Shown one piece after another: positions 1 to 5,083 of a stretch of 7,138 nucleotides of DNA. The first letter of the stretch is position 1, and the number at the start of each line of letters is the position of its first letter. Source of the stretch: Thermogutta sp. (GTDB lineage: Bacteria > Planctomycetota > Planctomycetia > Pirellulales > Thermoguttaceae); the NCBI GenBank assembly GCA_012798155.1, contig JAAZNR010000493.1, forward strand, positions 1 through 7,138, given 5' to 3'. The notes beneath the pieces were generated by a model that saw only the letters and a program-made list of their open reading frames with translations, searched no databases and was not told where the DNA came from. The position numbers and the translations under genes are program-made.

Positions 1-593
1 GTTTGCACGGGTCGCAACTCGCCTGACTGCTCCGCGGCGTAAAGTCGAACCGCGCCGTCGTCACCCAGGCTCCAAAAGCAGGTCCCGTATTCACTGGCAC
101 CGAGAAGGAGGCAGGGCACGCCGTTCAACGGAGGTTTCGCCATCTCCACGGCCGAGACTTTGCCCCCCCGGTCTGAAGCGGTGGTTGCGGGTGAATCTTG
201 AACGAGCGTGTTTGCGGGAACAGACAGTTGCGCGGTTTCCGACGAGGGAACCGCGCCGCCGGATGCCGACTGCGACCCCTTTCTACCGCCGGCTGCGCGG
301 CTATACTCGGCGGCGGCCTCCGCGCTCACCGGTTCCATCCGGCCCGGTCGAAAAAGGGGAATGACGGTCCATAGGAGGAAAAGGAAAACGCCGGACACGG
401 CGACGATCGTCCCGATTCCACCCACCGTGATCAACGATCGCGCTACGCCGTCGACGAGGCGAACCCTCCATCGGTTTCGGAAGACGCGAAGTTTCGACCG
501 GCGCCGTCCCGCGGCCGTGCCCGGCTCCGACTGCATCGCACCGCGACTCTCGGGCCGTGGAACCTCGTTTTCCTGAGGGGCCATGAATAGCAT
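1..593 (-). CDS. pstC: Long-form phosphate ABC transporter permease PstC, 5' part (runs off the left edge)
   Basis: The frame is open from ATG at 593 to the window edge (197 codons), so only the N-terminus is present. PstC is one of two membrane permeases of the high-affinity phosphate importer PstSCAB. Seen here: an Arg/Lys-rich cytoplasmic segment (about residues 30-46, RRRSK...FRNRWRVR), then RLVDGVARSLITVGGIG and a membrane helix at about 54-80 ending WTVIPLF. This matches the first helix of the extended PstC of pseudomonads. After it comes an Ala/Ser/Gly-rich stretch (about 88-150) and then the start of a soluble extracytoplasmic domain (GASEYGTCFWSLGDDGAVRLY). Short PstC proteins lack this insert. 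It lies downstream of pstS in the same direction, which supports the call. ATG at 584 is an alternative start; 593 has AGGTG at 10-nt spacing. The permease core itself is outside the window. Confidence 0.8.
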   Translation of the reverse strand, partial: MLFMAPQENEVPRPESRGAMQSEPGTAAGRRRSKLRVFRNRWRVRLVDGVARSLITVGGIGTIVAVSGVFLFLLWTVIPLFRPGRMEPVSAEAAAEYSRAAGGRKGSQSASGGAVPSSETAQLSVPANTLVQDSPATTASDRGGKVSAVEMAKPPLNGVPCLLLGASEYGTCFWSLGDDGAVRLYAAEQSGELRPVQ

Positions 594-606
594 CTCAACA
601 AAGCAC

Positions 607-648
607 CTGCCGCCAACGAGAGGACGGGCATGATCTCGAAGGCGGCAG
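607..648 (-). promoter_or_regulatory. Stem-loop just upstream of pstC
   Basis: Perfect 8-bp arms CTGCCGCC (607-614) and GGCGGCAG (641-648) enclose an AA/AA internal loop, a second 5-bp stem CGAGA/TCTCG (617-621 with 634-638) and a 12-nt loop. Read on the pstC strand, the last two bases of the stem are the first two of the likely pstC Shine-Dalgarno AGGTG (608-604). No U-run follows, so it is not a standard terminator. It may tune pstC translation or protect the upstream pstS mRNA from 3' exonucleases. The structure is seen; the role is inferred. Confidence 0.55.
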
Positions 649-673
649 GGCATCGGGAGCTTTGATGTACGGA

Positions 674-716
674 CTTGGATTGGGGATCTGATGGCCCGTC
701 CTCATCCCCATCCAAG
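674..716 (-). promoter_or_regulatory. Stem-loop after pstS in the pstS-pstC spacer
   Basis: Arms CTTGGATTGGGGA (674-686) and TCCCCATCCAAG (705-716) pair over 12 bp with a single bulged T, starting 36 nt past the pstS stop. No T-run follows on the minus strand. Together with the second hairpin at 607-648 it fills most of the 159-nt spacer. In pst operons the binding protein is usually made in large excess over the permease. A 3' mRNA-stabilising or partial-termination structure at this place would achieve that, but this is inference. Confidence 0.5.
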
Positions 717-752
717 CACGCGCTGCAACGCGAGCGATCGCGCACGCCCGAG

Positions 753-1754
753 TCACTCCGCGGAGAGTCCCGCCGACTCCAGGGCTTTCTTCGCGATCGC
801 TGCGGTGACCGGGAAATAGCCGTCTTTCACGACCTCGGCCTGTCCCTGCTTGCTGAACACGAACTTGATGAACTCCGCCCGCAAGGGGTCGAGCTGAGTT
901 CCCGGCTTGTAGTTGACGTAGAGGTACAGGAACCTGGCCAACGGGTAATCGCCGGTATAGGCATGGGCCGGGTCGGCGGGGACCATCGGGGAATTCGCGT
1001 CCAGGGCCAGGGGGACGGCCCGGACATCAGCGGTCTTGTACCCGATACCACTGTAACCGATGGCATAGCGGTCGCTGGCCACGCCTTGGACCACGGAAGA
1101 ACTCCCCGGTTGTTCCTTGACCTCGTCCTTGTAATCGCCGTTGAACAGGGCGTGTTCCTTGAAGTAGCCGTACGTACCCGACGCCGAATTCCGCCCGTAA
1201 AGGCTGATCGGCCGGGATGCCCAGATCCCGGTCAGTCCGGCCTGCCCCCAAGTACGGATGTCGGTCGGATACCCGCCCTTTCGCGTCTTGGAGAAAATAG
1301 CGTCCACCTGCTGCAGGGTCAGCCCTTGAATCGGGTTGTCCTTGTGGACATAGACGGCCAACATGTCGAGGGAAGTTGGGAGCGCCGTCGGCTTGTAGCC
1401 GAATTTGGCTTCGAATTGGTCGATCTCGGCGGACTTCATGGGCCGGCTCATCGGCCCAAACTGGGCCGTGCCGGCGATCAGGGCAGGCGGGGCGGTCGAG
1501 GAGCCTTTGCCCTCGATCTCGATCTGAACGTTGGGATAAAACTTGCGGAACCCCTCCCCCCACAGCGTCATCAGATTATTCATGGTGTCGGACCCGACGC
1601 TCTTGATGTTTCCCGACACCCCTTGACGCGGCTTGTAGTCGGGAAGCGCCGGATCCACCGTGACTTGCCCGAAACCCAATCCCCCCATAAAGAGCGTCAC
1701 CGCCAGTGACGCTAAATACGGCTTGAAGAATCCACGACCACATCGATGTGTCAT
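753..1754 (-). CDS. pstS: Phosphate ABC transporter substrate-binding protein PstS
   Basis: A 333-aa periplasmic protein that captures inorganic phosphate and passes it to the PstCAB importer. Residues 1-30 form a signal peptide: MTHRCGRGFFKP, a hydrophobic stretch LASLAVTLFMGGLGF, then cleavage near GQ. There is no lipobox Cys, so it is probably soluble. The mature part has the type-2 binding-protein phosphate contacts: VGSDTM (52-57), KGSSTAPPALIAGTA (83-97), SRPM (103-106) and GRNSASGTYGYFKE (187-200). SSSVVQGVASDRYAIGYSGIGY (218-239) and PLARFLYLYVN follow, as in the family. The ATG at 1754 is chosen because it gives a clean signal peptide and is preceded by AGGAG at 10-nt spacing. An in-frame ATG at 1853 would add 33 Arg-rich residues and overlap the -10-like element. 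Length is normal. pstC lies downstream; the gene is probably under Pho control from the array at 1867-1905. Confidence 0.94.
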   Translation of the reverse strand: MTHRCGRGFFKPYLASLAVTLFMGGLGFGQVTVDPALPDYKPRQGVSGNIKSVGSDTMNNLMTLWGEGFRKFYPNVQIEIEGKGSSTAPPALIAGTAQFGPMSRPMKSAEIDQFEAKFGYKPTALPTSLDMLAVYVHKDNPIQGLTLQQVDAIFSKTRKGGYPTDIRTWGQAGLTGIWASRPISLYGRNSASGTYGYFKEHALFNGDYKDEVKEQPGSSSVVQGVASDRYAIGYSGIGYKTADVRAVPLALDANSPMVPADPAHAYTGDYPLARFLYLYVNYKPGTQLDPLRAEFIKFVFSKQGQAEVVKDGYFPVTAAIAKKALESAGLSAE

Positions 1755-1851
1755 CTCTCGACGTCTCCTATTCTGAAACCACCACGGTGCTACGGCACGG
1801 CGTGTCGCACTCCACATCCGCAAGCGGGACAACTCAACTCGACTATGGCAC

Positions 1852-1857
1852 ATTTTA
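1852..1857 (-). promoter_or_regulatory. -10-like element of the pstS promoter
   Basis: Minus-strand TAAAAT (5/6 match to TATAAT) lies 9 bp downstream of the last Pho hexamer and 95 bp upstream of the pstS ATG. No good -35 is present, which fits a promoter that needs a PhoB/PhoP-type activator. Transcription would start near 1845, leaving a leader of about 90 nt. This also excludes the longer pstS start at 1853. Confidence 0.55.
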
Positions 1858-1866
1858 CCGGACGAT

Positions 1867-1905
1867 TGTTAGGATTTCGTTAAGCCAATGTTAAAGTTCC
1901 GTTAA
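1867..1905 (-). promoter_or_regulatory. Pho box: four hexamers with 11-bp period upstream of pstS
   Basis: On the minus strand the hexamers TTAACG (1905-1900), TTAACA (1894-1889), TTAACG (1883-1878) and CTAACA (1872-1867) start exactly 11 bp apart. The repeat unit and helical period match binding sites of the phosphate-starvation response regulators: TTAACA-type boxes of Bacillus PhoP and PyTTAA boxes of cyanobacterial SphR, both with 11-bp repeats. The position directly before the -10-like TAAAAT and upstream of pstS is the expected one. The inference is that a PhoB-family regulator binds here, encoded elsewhere in the genome. Confidence 0.82.
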
Positions 1906-2196
1906 AGAAAATACTCCTATCAGGTTATCATGACGAACACTCCAGGTGGGGTTTTTTGTTCTGCATACCCGCGTTTCGCCTGATCCTCCGCCCTTCGCTT
2001 GGTCCGGCCCAGACCGCGAAGATCGCTTTCAGACCGGGAGTTTCCCTGCCGTTTGGTTTCCGAATTACAAATTATTGGAGACCGCGACGAGGTCGAACAC
2101 ACCCCCTCGAACGACTGGATCATTGCCATCATATAGCAGGGTCAGCTTAAACCGATCGGGCAATTCGGCGGCAGGTATCCTGTGGCCGTCTCCGGA

Positions 2197-2224
2197 CTGT
2201 AAACACTGTAAAAGGTCTGTAAAA
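2197..2224 (+). repeat. Triple direct repeat of CTGTAAA(A)
   Basis: CTGTAAA at 2197-2203, CTGTAAAA at 2206-2213 and CTGTAAAA at 2217-2224, with start-to-start spacings of 9 and 11 bp. Clustered direct heptamers of this kind are typical of response-regulator sites, and the unit resembles the CTGTCAT half of the enterobacterial Pho box. No gene start lies close by (about 430 bp to 2656 on the right, about 440 bp to the pstS start on the left), so the target is unclear. Confidence 0.4.
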
Positions 2225-2502
2225 GAATGACCGGCTACCGGCCGAAGATTGGGCAAGCCAGCGGAAAGCCGGATACGGATTCAGGGATTTTCAAACGGAT
2301 GACGGCAAGACCTTTCCGAGTCGTCGGGTGAATCGCAGTTGACCGCCTTAGGCTTTAGAGGAATCCTGCCCACACGACGGTTTCCCCGAAGCATTCCCCC
2401 GGGCGTGTGCCCAGCCCGTTTCCGAATCGAAAACGCCGCCAAGCATCATTCGCCCCGGCCAAGGCGATCTGAGCTTCGGGGGATTTCACTTCAAGCAGCA
2501 CT

Positions 2503-2530
2503 TTCGATTTCGTCAGCCGTGCGGTACACT
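2503..2530 (+). promoter_or_regulatory. Weak candidate promoter for the rightward cluster
   Basis: TTCGAT (2503-2508), a 16-bp spacer and TACACT (2525-2530, 4/6 to TATAAT, within TACACTATAG) could form a sigma70-type promoter about 120 bp upstream of the first rightward gene. The -35 match is poor, so this is only the least bad candidate seen. Confidence 0.2.
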
Positions 2531-2578
2531 ATAGGCTTCCAAGTCGGAAACGGACTCAAGCAATGGTTGTGCCCTACG

Positions 2579-2637
2579 TTTAAGGTTGACGATGTTTTAA
2601 GTTAACGATGACCTCTTGGGCAGCAACCTCTTAGGCA
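2579..2637 (+). repeat. Two adjacent short tandem duplications before the bL37-like gene
   Basis: First pair: TTTAAGGTTGACGATG (2579-2594) and TTTAAGTTAACGATG (2596-2610). Second pair: ACCTCTTGGGCA (2611-2622) and ACCTCTTAGGCA (2626-2637), period 15. Both are imperfect and sit directly upstream of the ribosome site of the gene at 2656. They may be duplicated regulator contacts in the leader or simple slippage products. Confidence 0.45.
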
Positions 2638-2655
2638 ACCGACCGGGTGAGAGAA

Positions 2656-2754
2656 ATGACAAAACCGCATCGGCAAATCAAGAAAGCGAATCACGGCAAA
2701 CGGCCCGCCAACGCCAAGGCGAGACGGAAGAAACGCTGGGTAGTAAAGACGTGA
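2656..2754 (+). CDS. Very small basic protein resembling ribosomal protein bL37
   Basis: Thirty-two codons, ATG to TGA. The product begins MTKPHRQIKKANHGKRPANA and continues Lys/Arg-rich (KARRKKRWVVKT), with 8 Lys, 5 Arg and 2 His and no acidic residue. The core KKANHGKRPANA closely resembles, from memory, the end of actinobacterial bL37 (about 24 aa, ending ...ANHGKRPN-), a large-subunit protein found in mycobacterial ribosome structures. A run of positive charges without acids fits rRNA binding. A purine-rich GGGTGAGAG lies 2-10 nt before the ATG. It precedes a FabZ-type gene by 159 nt and trmB further on, all in one direction, so the neighbourhood is partly translational. A GTG overlaps its stop (GTGA, 2751-2754) and opens only 15 codons. 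What is seen is a short, clean, highly basic frame; the ribosomal role is inferred from the motif. Confidence 0.68.
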   Translation: MTKPHRQIKKANHGKRPANAKARRKKRWVVKT

Positions 2755-2781
2755 GCACAAATCGGTCGAAGCTTGCGGCCT

Positions 2782-2825
2782 CGGAACCCACCGCCTGAAA
2801 GGCCGGTTCCTGAAGGCCGGTTCCG
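2782..2825 (+). other. Tandem repeat able to form alternative hairpins in the fabZ leader
   Basis: CCTGAAAGGCCGGTT (2794-2808) is followed directly by CCTGAAGGCCGGTT (2809-2822). The upstream CGGAACC (2782-2788) can pair either with GGTTCC of the first copy (6 bp) or with GGTTCCG (2819-2825, 7 bp) of the second, giving mutually exclusive stems. No U-run follows, so attenuation is not established. Confidence 0.35.
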
Positions 2826-2873
2826 CCAAGCCTCGCCGAAACCCTCGTCCCGGGAGGGAATCCACCACGTGAA

Positions 2874-2904
2874 GAACGGATGCCGAATCCGTTTCCGCAA
2901 GGAG
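2874..2904 (+). promoter_or_regulatory. Hairpin beside the FabZ Shine-Dalgarno
   Basis: AACGGAT (2875-2881) and ATCCGTT (2887-2893) form a perfect 7-bp stem, extendable by one G-T pair, with a 5-nt loop. The strong Shine-Dalgarno AAGGAG (2899-2904) begins 5 nt after it and lies 9 nt before the GTG at 2914, which fixes that start. The stem leaves the site open, so it may act as an operator or mRNA stabiliser rather than a block. Confidence 0.5.
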
Positions 2905-2913
2905 TCTTGTGAC

Positions 2914-3441
2914 GTGGCCAAAAAACCGTTCATTCTCGACCCTGCTCAAATCGACACCGAAACGGTCATCGCGGATATCCACGAGATTCGCAAGTACAAT
3001 CCGCAACGGTTCGAGATGGAGCAACTCACCGCGATCTGCTACGACGACCCGCAGCAGGCGGTTTGCGTGGGCTACAAAGACTTGACCGCGGACGAGTTTT
3101 GGGCAAGGGGCCACTTCCCTGGGATGCCGCTGATGCCCGGCGTCTTGATGTGTGAGGCCGCCGCTCAATTGGCCAGCTACTACGCTCTGAAGCATCGGCT
3201 CATGAACGCTCCGATGGTCGGGTTCGGCGGGTTTCAAGACGTCCGATTTCGGGGAATCGTTCGGCCGGGCGACCGCTTCGTTATCGTTGTGCGATTGTTA
3301 CGAGCACGGGCAACGATGATGACTTGCGAGTTCCAGTGCTTTGTCAAGCAATCGCTCATGTGCGAGGGTATCATGCTGGGTATCCCGTTGACGCCCGAGA
3401 AGATCATGGCGGACAACGACGGGGAGGCCGCGAACGCCTGA
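2914..3441 (+). CDS. fabZ: FabZ-type 3-hydroxyacyl-ACP dehydratase (hot-dog fold)
   Basis: A 175-aa cytosolic enzyme likely to dehydrate (3R)-hydroxyacyl-ACP to trans-2-enoyl-ACP in type II fatty-acid synthesis. The signature GHFPGMPLMPGVLMCEAAAQ (66-85) contains the catalytic dyad His67 and Glu81, 14 residues apart as in FabZ. GFGGFQDVRFRGIVRPGDRF (103-122) matches the second FabZ block (usual form: ..KFR..V.PGD.L). It is longer than typical FabZ (about 145-150 aa), mainly through about 20 extra N-terminal residues and a C-terminal tail (PEKIMADNDGEAANA). GTG at 2914 is chosen for its AAGGAG at 9-nt spacing; an in-frame GTG at 2869 is a weaker alternative. A FabA-like isomerase or a specialised lipid dehydratase is possible, as planctomycetes often carry several paralogues. 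No other fatty-acid gene is adjacent. Confidence 0.88.
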   Translation: MAKKPFILDPAQIDTETVIADIHEIRKYNPQRFEMEQLTAICYDDPQQAVCVGYKDLTADEFWARGHFPGMPLMPGVLMCEAAAQLASYYALKHRLMNAPMVGFGGFQDVRFRGIVRPGDRFVIVVRLLRARATMMTCEFQCFVKQSLMCEGIMLGIPLTPEKIMADNDGEAANA

Positions 3442-3464
3442 ACGTTCGGCCGCATCCCAAGGCG

Positions 3465-3479
3465 GCTCAAGGATTGAGC
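3465..3479 (+). other. Small perfect hairpin between fabZ and trmB
   Basis: GCTCAA (3465-3470) and TTGAGC (3474-3479) with a GGA loop, 24 nt past the fabZ stop. There is no T-run after it. The rest of the 158-nt spacer shows no gene, tRNA or clear promoter. It could be a weak pause or mRNA 3' end structure. Confidence 0.3.
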
Positions 3480-3599
3480 GGACAACGCCCGGCTGAGGTC
3501 GGCGCGGCCGATCTTCGATGCGTCGCCGGCGCCGATGGCCGCAAGGCTTCACACCGGGTTCGCACTCATCGAACGCAGAGGTGAACGCCGGGGATCAAC

Positions 3600-4241
3600 A
3601 TGGGCCGTCCCATTCTACGGAAAATCGATCCCTCTCTCGATCTGAGCCGCTGTTTCCGCGAAGCGGTTTCCCTGCCGCAACCGTGGAGGTCCGACCTCCT
3701 CTTCGGGCGAAACGCTCCCCTCGAGGTCGAGGTCGGTACCGGGAAGGGCATGTTTCTGCGGAAGGCCGCGGCGGGAACGCCGGAGGTCGACTTCTTGGGC
3801 ATCGAGATCGCCTTGAAGTACGCCAAATACGCGGCCGCCGGGCTGGTTAAAGCAGGCCTGACCAATGCGGCGGTCATCCACGGCGACGCCCTGAGATTCT
3901 TCGCGGAGTGGCTGCCCGACCAATCCGTGCACGCCGTTCATGTGTACTTCCCCGACCCCTGGTGGAAAAAGCGACACCGAAAGCGGCGCGTCATGCGGGA
4001 GGGCTTCGTTCGCGACGTCTCTCGCGTGCTCGTCCCCGGCGGTCGTTTGCACTTTTGGACGGACGTTGGCGAATACTTCCACGCATCGCTGGCCCTCATC
4101 GCGGAATGCTCTCGCTTGGAGGGACCGTTACCGGTTCCTGAAAAGCCGGCTGAGAACGACATGGATTTTCGCACGCATTTTGAACGGCGAGTTCGTTTGC
4201 AAGGCGGAGTCATCTATCGCTCGGAATTCCGAAAACCGTGA
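3600..4241 (+). CDS. trmB: tRNA (guanine-N7-)-methyltransferase TrmB
   Basis: A 213-aa Rossmann-fold SAM-dependent enzyme that makes m7G at position 46 of the tRNA variable loop. Motif I is LEVEVGTGKG (41-50), where many homologues have GFGKG; the SAM-ribose acidic residue is in LGIEI (66-70); HGDAL (94-98) follows. The family signature YFPDPWWKKRHRKRR (116-130) carries the tRNA-contacting basic patch and corresponds to FPDPWHKARHNKRR in E. coli. WTDVGEY (153-159) and the C-terminal RTHFERR (191-197; usual T-x-FE-x-R) complete the set. Length is normal. The ATG at 3600 is preceded by GGGG at about 9-nt spacing. It is the last of three rightward genes and converges with the gene ending at 4301, with 59 bp between them. 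Confidence 0.95.
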   Translation: MGRPILRKIDPSLDLSRCFREAVSLPQPWRSDLLFGRNAPLEVEVGTGKGMFLRKAAAGTPEVDFLGIEIALKYAKYAAAGLVKAGLTNAAVIHGDALRFFAEWLPDQSVHAVHVYFPDPWWKKRHRKRRVMREGFVRDVSRVLVPGGRLHFWTDVGEYFHASLALIAECSRLEGPLPVPEKPAENDMDFRTHFERRVRLQGGVIYRSEFRKP

Positions 4242-4254
4242 GCGGAAACAGCCC

Positions 4255-4268
4255 CGGAGAGTCCTCCG
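4255..4268. other. Short inverted repeat in the convergent spacer
   Basis: CGGAG (4255-4259) and CTCCG (4264-4268) around a 4-nt loop lie between the two convergent stop codons. The stem is only 5 bp and has no flanking T-run, so it is at best a weak bidirectional terminator. Confidence 0.25.
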
Positions 4269-4300
4269 CGAGGCCGCGCCGGGCGCAAATGTCATGCCGC

Positions 4301-4984
4301 TCAAGCCGCCCGCTGAACGACGGCATCCCTGCACCAGACGTACACGTAACCCTTTTTCGTTTTCGCGGTCCGGCGGGCAACGCCGCATCGATACAGGCAG
4401 TAGGCGATCCGCTGGGCGACCCCATGCGTTACGCCCAGAGAATCCGCCAAGTCGCGGGCGTGAAAGGGCCCGTCCGGCCGCATGGGCAGCAGATGCAGCA
4501 GATCGCGGCCCCGCCGCAGCTCGATGCGTTCGCGAACGGCCAGAAGACGCTGATCCGCCACGCGATAACCGCGTCGCCCCCAGCGATGATTCGGGCCCGG
4601 ATAGCGTATCTCCTCGATTTCGACTAAAGGGACGTGGATGCGCAAGCGGGGATGCGGGAAAACCTTGCAAAAGTGAAGCAAGTCGTGAAAGAACTCCCAC
4701 GCCTCGCCGCGTTTGGGACTGCGGCGTCGCGACAGGACGGGCCCCTCGGGCTTCCCGAGTCGGACGATCTGCTTGCCGATGACGACAGGCTTTACGATCA
4801 ATAGGTTGTGCGACTCCAGCAAGCGCGCGGCTTTTCGCCGCAGAAGGGCCAAGGGGCCGAGTTGAATCTCGACCAGTCCGCCGGGCAAGACGACGTCGAT
4901 GCGGTAGTTGTCGAGCCGATCTTCCAACCGCGCCTCCGGCCCGGCATAGAGTTCTTTTAGTTGGCGATGGAGGGAGAACTCCAT
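4301..4984 (-). CDS. Uncharacterised protein: PD-(D/E)XK nuclease-like core plus C-terminal winged helix
   Basis: A 227-aa soluble protein that I do not recognise by name. The N-terminal half reads like a restriction-endonuclease fold: helix HRQLKELYAG (6-15), strand YRIDVVL with Asp30, strand GLVEIQLG with Glu39-x-Gln41, helix LLRRKAARLLESH (47-59), then strand NLLIVKPVVIG with Lys65. This gives a D-(8)-E-x-Q pattern, with Gln where Lys is usual. The C-terminal part (about 170-218), FHARDLADSLGVTHGVAQRIAYCLYRCGV followed by a basic hairpin RRTAKTKKGYVYVW, is a convincing winged helix-turn-helix. The middle is basic (RRRSPKRGE). The ATG at 4984 is preferred because GGAAGGA lies 10 nt upstream; the in-frame GTG at 4993 sits only 1 nt after it. 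The gene is downstream of pyrE with a structured spacer between. A DNA-processing or RNA-binding role is inferred; catalysis is uncertain. Confidence 0.72.
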   Translation of the reverse strand: MEFSLHRQLKELYAGPEARLEDRLDNYRIDVVLPGGLVEIQLGPLALLRRKAARLLESHNLLIVKPVVIGKQIVRLGKPEGPVLSRRRSPKRGEAWEFFHDLLHFCKVFPHPRLRIHVPLVEIEEIRYPGPNHRWGRRGYRVADQRLLAVRERIELRRGRDLLHLLPMRPDGPFHARDLADSLGVTHGVAQRIAYCLYRCGVARRTAKTKKGYVYVWCRDAVVQRAA

Positions 4985-5057
4985 GGCAGGCACATCCTTC
5001 CGCAGTGTTACAGCCGAACCTGAATGCGCCTCCCACCCTCAGGCCGGCCTACTCCGC

Positions 5058-5083
5058 ATGATAGGAAGGCGCGATGATAGGAA
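5058..5083 (+). repeat. Direct repeat ATGATAGGAA, period 16 bp
   Basis: Two identical 10-mers at 5058-5067 and 5074-5083, separated by GGCGCG. The second copy overlaps the left arm of the stem-loop at 5068-5133. It lies about 75-100 bp upstream of the start of the nuclease-like gene and could be a dimeric regulator site or part of its promoter region. Confidence 0.45.

Larger units (their letters stand above)
1906..2655. other. Intergenic gap of about 750 bp between the pstS promoter and the bL37-like gene
   Basis: No reading frame here has a credible ribosome site together with family-like residues. Base composition is more mixed than in the flanking genes, with AT-rich patches near 1906-1920, 2197-2225 and 2579-2605. 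It must hold the promoter of the rightward gene cluster. Visible sub-structure is limited to the CTGTAAA repeats (2197-2224), the tandem duplications at 2579-2637, and a distant 10-bp inverted pair CCGTTTCCGA (2416-2425) / TCGGAAACGG (2544-2553). A decayed gene or an unrecognised small RNA cannot be excluded. Confidence 0.6.

Noticed and set aside
675..1709. Long open frame of 344 codons on the plus strand antisense to pstS
   Set aside because: It is the mirror frame of a GC-rich gene; its translation shows no family motif, while the opposite strand has every PstS signature, a signal peptide and a ribosome site.
1755..1853. Upstream in-frame ATG that would lengthen PstS by 33 residues
   Set aside because: The extension is Arg/Trp-rich, would bury the signal peptide, and overlaps the -10-like TAAAAT.
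1937..1956. ACTCC-AGGT-GGGGT followed by six T, terminator-like on the plus strand
   Set aside because: The stem is only 5 bp with a G-T pair, and no rightward gene ends upstream of it.
2065..2256. Minus-strand 63-codon frame starting with TTG, containing LPDRFKLTLLYDGN
   Set aside because: The phrase recalls the end of PilZ-type domains, but there is no RxxxR or D/NxSxxG motif, no ribosome site and no downstream continuation; too little to call even a pseudogene.
2602..3237. 211-codon minus-strand frame over the FabZ-type gene
   Set aside because: It is antisense to a clear FabZ signature, has no recognisable domain and is low-order Arg/Pro/Leu sequence typical of mirror frames.
3442..3599. 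A tRNA or small gene in the fabZ-trmB spacer, suggested by GGGTTCGCACTC
   Set aside because: No matching acceptor, D or anticodon arms can be folded, and the short ATG frame there (3518) is a different register that runs into trmB.
3940..4782. 280-codon plus-strand frame overlapping the trmB 3' end and the nuclease-like gene
   Set aside because: Arg/Pro/Ser-rich composition without motifs; it conflicts with TrmB, which is certain, and with the better-supported minus-strand gene.
4128..5036. 302-codon minus-strand frame in another register over the nuclease-like gene
   Set aside because: Its composition is Arg/Ala/Gly-rich without secondary-structure pattern; the chosen frame has a Shine-Dalgarno, alternating strand/helix pattern and a winged-helix motif.
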